64,000 nucleotides of DNA, from assembly GCF_000220395.1 (NCBI RefSeq), contig NW_004085892.1, positions 1-64,000 on the forward strand, read 5' to 3'. The notes beneath the pieces were generated by a model that saw only the letters and a list, made by a program, of their open reading frames with translations, did not search any database and was not told where the DNA came from. The first letter of the stretch is position 1; every line of letters begins with the position of its first letter. The position numbers were made by a program, and so were the translations under genes. Source of the stretch: Ichthyophthirius multifiliis. Lineage: Eukaryota > Ciliophora > Oligohymenophorea > Hymenostomatida. Shown here one piece after another: positions 57,401 through 64,000 of the stretch.

Positions 57401-58056
57401 AAAATTGATGCCAGTTACTTGTCACCGAATGTTAATATGGCAAGTAGATTGGAAGCCGCTACTAAATAATATGGGGTACCTTTGCTTATTTCGAGTGATT
57501 TAATTGATTAAATGTCGGATTCGATGAAGGAGTTTACTAGATATATTGATAGAGTGACTGTTAAAGGGTCAGTTAGACCAATTGGGCTTTATACTGTTGA
57601 TACTGATTGTGATGGATTGGAACCTTCTAAGTAATAAATTTAGAACTTAACTAATTATGAAAAAGTAAAAAATAATAAAAACATTATTTTTTTTAGTAAA
57701 ATATATTTAATATATTAAAGCATGAAGAAGCTAAATATAAAAGATAAGAAAATCAAGGAAGAATGCATAATTATGTGGAAGGAATTGAAAATTGGAATTT
57801 TGGTGATTATATTAATGAAATAAAAGATTTAAGGATGATTTTTAGTAAAAGAAATCCGGAATTTCAAAAGATTTTCAAAGAAGGCTTTTAGAATTATTTG
57901 AAGGGTAAATGGAAAGAAAGTAAAGAATGTATCATTAATGCATAAAAATTAAATCATAATGATGGACCTAGTAAAACACTTTTGGATTTTATGGGATAGT
58001 ACTAGTTTAATGCGCCTGCTAATTGGTCTGGATTTAGGGAGTTGACTGAAAAGTGA
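54433..58056 (+). CDS. Voltage-sensor / adenylyl cyclase fusion
   Basis: Membrane nucleotide cyclase. The small 5' exons between 54433 and about 55110 are approximate. The main exons run about 55106-55629, 55749-56085, 56144-57664 and 57721-58056. After a Q/N-rich cytosolic N-terminus and D-D-D-D-D-E-S come hydrophobic helices (S1-S3-like) and an arginine-rich S4: A-G-R-I-V-R-L-V-R-L-I-R-I-V-K, with charges every third residue. An S/N-rich loop follows, then a hydrophobic helix (V-I-I-I-V-L-V-L-L-F-I-L-P-L-F), an extracellular-type segment of about 150 residues, and another helix (G-R-T-I-F-V-C-I-V-L-T-V-G). A linker (L-G-P-I-E-R-M) leads to a class III catalytic domain: F-C-D-I-R-N-F-T and N-I-G-D-A-F give both metal Asp residues, followed by S-P-N-V-N-M-A-S-R-L-E-A-A-T-K. 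No G-Y-G potassium pore is visible. Ciliates and apicomplexans are known to link channel-like regions to adenylyl cyclases. Confidence 0.85.
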
Positions 58057-58564
58057 GTTTGTTTTATTTTTTGCTTTTTATTACTTTTATTAATATAATA
58101 TTAAAATTTATTATTGATTATTATTTGATTTTTTTATATATTGAATAGTATTTTATTTATTAGTATTTCTAAATATATTAATATTTTTATATATGTTTAA
58201 TTTAATTGAAATGTTATGATATTTTTTTTTATACAAAAAAAAAAAATAGATAATTCTTTATTTTAAATAAGTTAAATCAAAAATGCACTAAAAATATTAA
58301 AATTATATAAACAAGAATTATTTTTTTATTAATAAATAAAAAATAATATTTTTTTATAAATTTTTTAATAAAATACAAACAAATATAATCAAACCTATTT
58401 TAAAAAAAAATATTCCCTATAAATAATTGTATTCCTATTATAATTATTATCAATTTAATAAATAAAAAATATATATATAAAAAAATATGTAGAATATAAT
58501 GATATTAATTTTTGTTGTAGATTATTATAATTTCTTAATAAAATAAATAATATGATAATACAAA
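58057..58564. other. Intergenic AT-rich DNA
   Basis: AT tracts between the cyclase stop and the channel-like relic. Nothing is recognised. Confidence 0.55.
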
Positions 58565-61020
58565 ATGCAAAAGTTCATTAAAATATAATTAAATCAGACT
58601 AAAGTAAAAGTATAAAAAATATTAAAAAACCATGTAAATAATTCTTTTATAAGTAAATAATTCTAAAATAAATTAAAGTTTAACAAATATTTAAGAATAA
58701 TTCTAAAATAGAAATTTAGAAAAGTTATTCAATAAAATAAACTAATAAGATAAATATTATACATTTCAGAATTTGAAGCTAATTATAATGAAAAAACATT
58801 TAAAAATACAAGAAAAAACTCGGAGACCTTAATAATTTTCTAAATAATAATATAACTATATAAATGTTTTAGCATTCTAAAGCTAAGGAAAATGTCTATA
58901 GAAAACAAATAAATATTAAATTTATAAAAATCTACTCTAATAAAATAATAACTAAAATATTAAAAATAAACTTTTTTTTTACAAATATACCTATATATAA
59001 TTTCCCTCTAATTCATTTTATTTAATAGTATATGGATTTTATAAAAGTTTTTATAATACTAAGTTCTTTAATATTTATACATTTACATACAGTTTTTTAT
59101 ATAGGAGTTATAAAAAAATATTAAAATAAGGAATTAATTATATTTTATTTTTATTTCCATAATTTTATTTCGGACATATTATTAAACTTTACATTTGATT
59201 GGAAAAAAGTATAATAATAATATAGAAATTATTAATTTGATAGATATGTTTTTGTAATTTTCCTTTCATAAAATAGTAAAATCGTTATAAATAATATTCA
59301 AATATGACTCATTTTTTTAAGAGATTTTTTAAGTGAATTAAATAAATTTAAAATAAAAAGAAATTTTCACACAGGAAAAAAAAAAAACATTATTGATTAT
59401 TTTTAAACTCTTTTTACTGCATATTTATTATCATATCTTTTCCTTTCTTTTTACCTTTAACATAATGACATGAATTGGTTATTTTAATATATATAGAATA
59501 TAAGTATACTTATGATAAGTTAAAAAATACTGAAATAAATTGGACAAAATAATTATGTATTAGCTTTGATATTGATGAATTAAAATTATTAAATATAGTC
59601 CAATATATGGATATTATACTTTAAAATACGAATAAGTTTTTTTAGTGATGTTTAGAATTATAATTTATACAGTGTTTTTACTTATTCTTTTAATTCTATA
59701 GAGTTGAAAGTTTAATATATTGACAAGCAATAGAAAAACTTTCGGGGGGAGTAAATGAAGAGTATAATTATGAATTTAAAATGAGAAATATAGACTATGA
59801 ATTATTATTGGACTATAATAAATATTTAGAATATAAGCTTTTTTATGATAATTCTTATTTAATATTAGAATAATAATTCTGATTTTCAAATAGTGGAAAA
59901 ATATGGAATTTTAATGCAATATTTTTCTTTGAGGTTTTTTTAAAAATTAGTATTTTTAATACTATGGAGTTTTTTAATAATTAAATTATTTTATATGAGG
60001 TAGATGAACATTTTTTTTTTAAATTCTATATTTATTTTAGATGGAAAAGTAAAAAATTATAATGAAGTTACTCTTAATATTTAGATTTAGATAGAATCCG
60101 GGTCAAAGCGATTTTTTCGTGCGAAACTTTATTAATATGTTAGAGAACAACTAGTCCAAAAAGCATAGTAAATAATCCTTTATTAGTTATAAACAAAATA
60201 AAAATTAATTTAATTTTTAGAATAGTTTCTGGAATAAAAGAAAGTTAAATCAAATTAAAATTATTTTAAAATAGAAAATTTTCTTATGTTTTTAGAATTG
60301 AAAATGTGGTTAAAAAAATTCCAAGAGTACATTTTGTATCCAATAAAAAATAAATTTTAAAATAAAATATTAATTAATAATACAAGAGTTTTATTTCAAT
60401 AAAAATAGGTTATATAAATAAGATAGGCTTTTTTTAAAAATAAATGTTTTAATTATATTGGATAATTGTAGAAATTATTAGAGATGTTTTTTGAGTATAA
60501 TATTAATAGAAATTCTAATTTTTAATAATATAATAATGAAGTTAACTCTTTGTTAGTTAAATTAAACAAAGTTAAGGTTTTTATAAAAGAATTAAGTGCT
60601 CATTACCTGATATTGTTTTTAATTTAAAAAGAAATAATACATACTTACTTAGAATAAAAATAATAATATTTTTAGATAGAATTAAGTAAAAAAAAACATA
60701 TTATTAGTAATAATAGTTCATATAAAATTGTTATAGAGGTGGTAATCCATCAGGTGAGTTTAAAAATATTAAATTTTGAAGAAAATAAAGTTTAGTTTAT
60801 AAATATGCTTTTTGGAATTTATTAATATTTAAATATATAATATAAAAATAATTTAAATAATTTAGCAATAAATGTAAAATAATAATAATAGAAATAAAGC
60901 TTATTAATCCGAAATTAAAAAATAAAAATATAATATTGTAAACGCTTAGATTAAAATTTATTTTGAATTTAACTAGTTTTCCCAAATTAAAATATTGATT
61001 AGTTAAAATAAATGATATTT
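58565..61020 (+). pseudogene. Decayed cation (K+) channel-like gene
   Basis: Protein-like pieces in several frames, interrupted by TGA stops and shifts, with no plausible intron joining. The first piece (ATG 58565 to TGA about 59473) has basic helices followed by hydrophobic ones (L-I-I-F-K-L-F-L-L-H-I-Y-Y-H), like an S4-S5 region. Then around 59547-59640 N-I-V-Q-Y-M-D-I-I-L-Q-N-T-N-K lines up with the usual ciliate pore phrase V-G-Y-G-D-I-T-P-Q-N-T-N-E but has lost the Gly residues. Next comes L-S-G-G-V-N-E-E-Y-N-Y-E-F-K-M-R-N-I-D-Y, resembling the post-S6 linker (at about 59735-59800). Further fragments reach about 61020. The loss of the selectivity filter and multiple stops suggest a true pseudogene rather than a sequencing fault. 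An intact but strongly diverged gene with missed introns is the alternative. Confidence 0.42.
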
Positions 61021-61654
61021 TTTCCCTTATATGAACATTAATTTTATTAAATAATAAGTGATTTAAAATAATATTACATTTAATTTTAAATAAGCATATT
61101 TTTTGTTATTATTAATATTAATAAAAATTAAGATATTATATAAAAATGAAATAAATAAATATAATAAAAGAACAACATAGATATTCGTATATTTGATAGA
61201 ACTATTAAAAATAAAATAAATTAATTTTAATTAATTTTATATGAAGAAGATTTCTATAAATTAATTGAATATTAATTAATTAAAAATATATTAATATAAA
61301 TTTATTTGTAATTTAAAAAACTATTATATATATTTATATATATGTTTAGGTTCAATTTTTTTTTTTTAATTTATAAAATATGAATTAGTTAATTATTTGT
61401 TTTTTTTTTTTAAAAAAAAAAATAAGATTATGATTTATAAAAAAAGTTAATTTTTAATAATTCTTTATATAGTGATAAAAAATAAGTAAATAAAAAAAAT
61501 AAAAAACAAAATAATAAAAAAAGAATGTAATAAGTAAAAAAAGATTAATTTTTTGAAGGAAAAGAATTCATTTTTGAACAAAAAGTTAATTTTTAAATTT
61601 AAATATATAATATATATAAAATAACATTTTATTTTTGGTTTTGATTATTTTTAG
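61021..61654. other. Intergenic or 5' exon region of the HEAT gene
   Basis: Mostly AT tracts. About 61418-61590 is open and K/Q/N-rich (for example F-F-E-G-K-E-F-I-F-E-Q-K) and is followed by a GT..TTTTTAG stretch ending at 61654, so it may be the first exon of the next gene. The start codon is not determined. Confidence 0.4.
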
Positions 61655-63725
61655 TAAAATTTATAAATAAAAAAAGAGTGAAGAAGAAATCAGAAAATAT
61701 ATTTTTAAAGAGAATCTAACTGATTTAGCAAAAGTATAAAAAATATTGGTATAAGGAGATATTATTTAAAGATATTCTATATATGGAAATTTAAATCAGT
61801 ATTTTAAATTATAAAAAAAAGAACAAAAAGAGATTTTAACTTTGATTTTGGTAAATATATATATATATATTTTTTTTATAAAATAATATAGGAATAATTA
61901 AATTAATAATAAGTAGAAATATAAGTTGAAGCTGGTTAAGGGTTTATAAGTTTTTTAAAATAAGAAGTAAATAAACATATATTTAAAAAAAAAAAAATTT
62001 AAATAACATTTGTGAATTAAAAAGGCAAATTAAAATAAAAATATAAAATAAAGGGAGGAATAAATTAATTAGATTAAGATGAGCAATTTTTATTATTTAA
62101 AAAAATTTTTAATATGTTAAGATTAGAGAATAATCTAATAATCAATCCTTGGATTTAAGTTTTTTAATTGTTCATAAATAATGTAGATTATAATATATTC
62201 GAAAAATAAATAAATGAAGAATTTTTTAAGCTTTCTGGGATTACTTCAGCTTCTATAAATAAGGCAACTTCTATGAGATTATTAGGAATTATTATGCAAG
62301 TATTTTTGTTTTTTATTTTATTTAATAAATAAAAAAAAATATAAAAGATTAAAAAAGATAAAACTAATTGTGAAATGATTGATATAGCTAATTTATTTAC
62401 TTAGACTTCTGAATTAGATATTAGATAAAGACTTCTTAATTGTGTGATTGAAAATATTTATAATTATTTACCTAGTGATATTTCAGAAAAGAATTGGAAT
62501 GATTCTGTATAAGCTTTTTTATTTAAATATATTATTAAAAACAAAAATATAAATAGTTAATAGATTTCATTTAAGATAATAATATAAATATAAAAGTTTA
62601 ATCAATATCTATTCTTTCCAGAATTTTGGATAAACTATCAGATAATTTTAAATAAAACAAAATAAAAGTTATTTTCTTTGATTTATTACATGCTAAATAA
62701 TAATAAATAAGAATAGCTTTTTCTTAAAATATAGGTCCTTTTTTACATAATGTATTTTAAATAAAGACTTATATATGTGTAAATTTTATTTATATTAAAA
62801 AAAATAAAAAAGTTAAAACATATTCTTGAATAAAAATAAACTAATTAATCAGTAATACTAAGTGCAATATAAGAATATGTGGATAGTACAGATTATGAAA
62901 TTAGAATAAATATATTATATAATCTACCTTGTATATTATAAATATACGGCAAAAAAATATGGGGGAGTATTCAAAAATAGTATAATAACATGCTTTTTAA
63001 AGATAATAATTTAGAAGTCCGTTTATAGGCATTAAAAATTTTCGTATATGTATTATAGTTTTAAGGAAAGGAAAATATTAAAGGAGTAGTAAAAACATAA
63101 ATAAAATAAATAATGAATGAAGAATAAAATGAGATAAAAAAATTATTTTCGATAAGTGTTTTTCCCTAACTTTTAGATTTGTTTAGGGATGATGTAAAAA
63201 ATTTCAAGCTTTTTTACTCTGAATTAATAAAAGAGTGTTTGGATGTGATTTAGAAATAAATATAGAATTCAAATTGGAGATTTTTGTATAAAATTATTGA
63301 AAATATAGATAATAATTAATAAATTTTTGAACCTACAGAAATTAGCGATTTATATATCCCTGTGTTAGTTTTATGTATGGAAAAAGGGTGTGTTGAAATC
63401 AGAAACTTTTCTCTAAAATGCGTAATTAAATTTTTTGAAAAGAAATGTACATTAGGATGTAAAGAAGGAGAAGATTTAATTCACGAAATTTAAAGCAATT
63501 TTTATTTCTCAAGATCTTATTAGAATAAATTAGTTTATGTACTTTTTGTTCAATCAGTTATTTATAATCTTGAACCGGAGATTTTCAAAAATCATAAATT
63601 AATTAATGTTTTAAATTTTTGTATTGATAAAGTCTATTATTTAAAGAAAAAAATTATTGATTTGTTAATTCCAATATATTTTATTATTGTCAAAATAGAT
63701 AAAAATAATCTTAATAAGTTTTTCG

Positions 63726-63797
<72 letters not shown>

Positions 63798-64000
63798 TAT
63801 ATATCTTATAATTTTTTTTTTTTTTTTAAGTTCTTAAATATTTACTTACTGATAAAGATTATAGAATATAAAATTAATGTTAATAAGTAATTGATTATAT
63901 TAAAGTTGATTTCGATTAAGATATTTAAAATAAAGTAGAATGTGCTTAAAATTAAATTAGTGACAATAATTTATAAATTAAAGATGAATATAAAACATAC
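61655..64000 (+). CDS. HEAT-repeat protein, PP4R1/PP2A-A-like (partial, runs off window)
   Basis: Alpha-solenoid protein, probably a phosphatase regulatory or scaffold subunit. The 5' end is unclear and the 3' end lies beyond 64000. Supported exons are separated by short introns near 61852-61891, about 61949-62028, about 62300-62348 and 63730-63829 (the last one mostly TA repeat). Repeated two-helix units are visible: L-T-D-L-A-K-V-Q-K-I-L, S-G-I-T-S-A-S-I-N-K-A-T-S-M-R-L-L-G, L-D-I-R-Q-R-L-L-N-C-V-I-E-N-I, D-Y-E-I-R-I-N-I-L-Y-N-L, L-E-V-R-L-Q-A-L-K-I-F-V, N-W-R-F-L-Y-K-I-I-E-N-I and V-E-I-R-N-F-S-L-K-C-V. The V/E-R-x-x-A/L-x-x-N-L pattern and N-W-R-x-x-Y-K-I-I-E-N are reminiscent of PP2A-A and PP4R1 but do not settle which. 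Confidence 0.62.
63730..63789. repeat. (TA)n microsatellite in HEAT-gene intron
   Basis: About 30 TA units starting right at the GT donor and filling most of a 100-bp intron. Confidence 0.9.

Overview
The window reads as somatic (macronuclear-type) DNA of an oligohymenophorean ciliate. TAA and TAG sit inside conserved domains exactly where glutamine is expected, while conserved genes end at TGA. Base composition is extremely AT-rich, intergenic DNA is almost pure A/T, and introns are mostly 30-100 bp GT..AG. This combination is closest to Ichthyophthirius-like ciliates, more AT-rich than Tetrahymena; the genus is inference. The listed small ATG..stop frames are almost all shadows or exon pieces, because real genes are broken into apparent fragments by in-frame TAA/TAG.

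Layout, left to right. 0.9-4.2 kb: a cyclic-nucleotide-binding protein, the splicing factor YJU2 and a small four-helix membrane protein. 7.0-13.0 kb: a tail-to-tail pair of diverged paralogues built around ERI1-type DEDDh exonuclease folds, the most unusual locus here. 13.3-16.7 kb: a rhodanese plus dual-specificity phosphatase and a C2H2 zinc-finger protein. 18.0-23.2 kb: a tubulin polyglutamylase-like TTLL, a RING/TRAF-type zinc-finger protein and a short coiled-coil gene. 23.5-32.0 kb (minus strand): a CDKL5-like kinase and a large CHD-like remodeller carrying chromo, bromo, SNF2, PHD-like and GATA-like domains. 33.6-38.3 kb: a Cdh1/fizzy-related APC/C activator, TANGO2 and a small unknown protein. 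38.9-46.1 kb: an XRCC1-like repair scaffold, WDR70 and a B-type cyclin. 47.1-54.0 kb: an unknown 563-residue protein, a probable myristoylated pseudokinase, ATG8 and a class I methyltransferase. 54.4-58.1 kb: a voltage-sensor/adenylyl-cyclase fusion. 58.6-61.0 kb: what looks like a decayed cation-channel gene. 61.7 kb to the end: a HEAT-repeat phosphatase-regulator-like gene that runs off the window.

The genes are independent transcription units rather than operons. Three belong to mitotic control (B-type cyclin, Cdh1-like activator, CDKL-type kinase), and two to cyclic-nucleotide signalling (cyclase and cNMP-binding protein, at opposite ends). Several otherwise well-conserved genes carry one or two single-base frameshifts, mostly at A or T homopolymers. 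I read these mainly as residual sequencing or assembly errors rather than gene death. Exon junctions were inferred by eye from reading frame, GT..AG ends and domain continuity. No tRNA, rRNA, transposon, viral element or CRISPR array was recognised.
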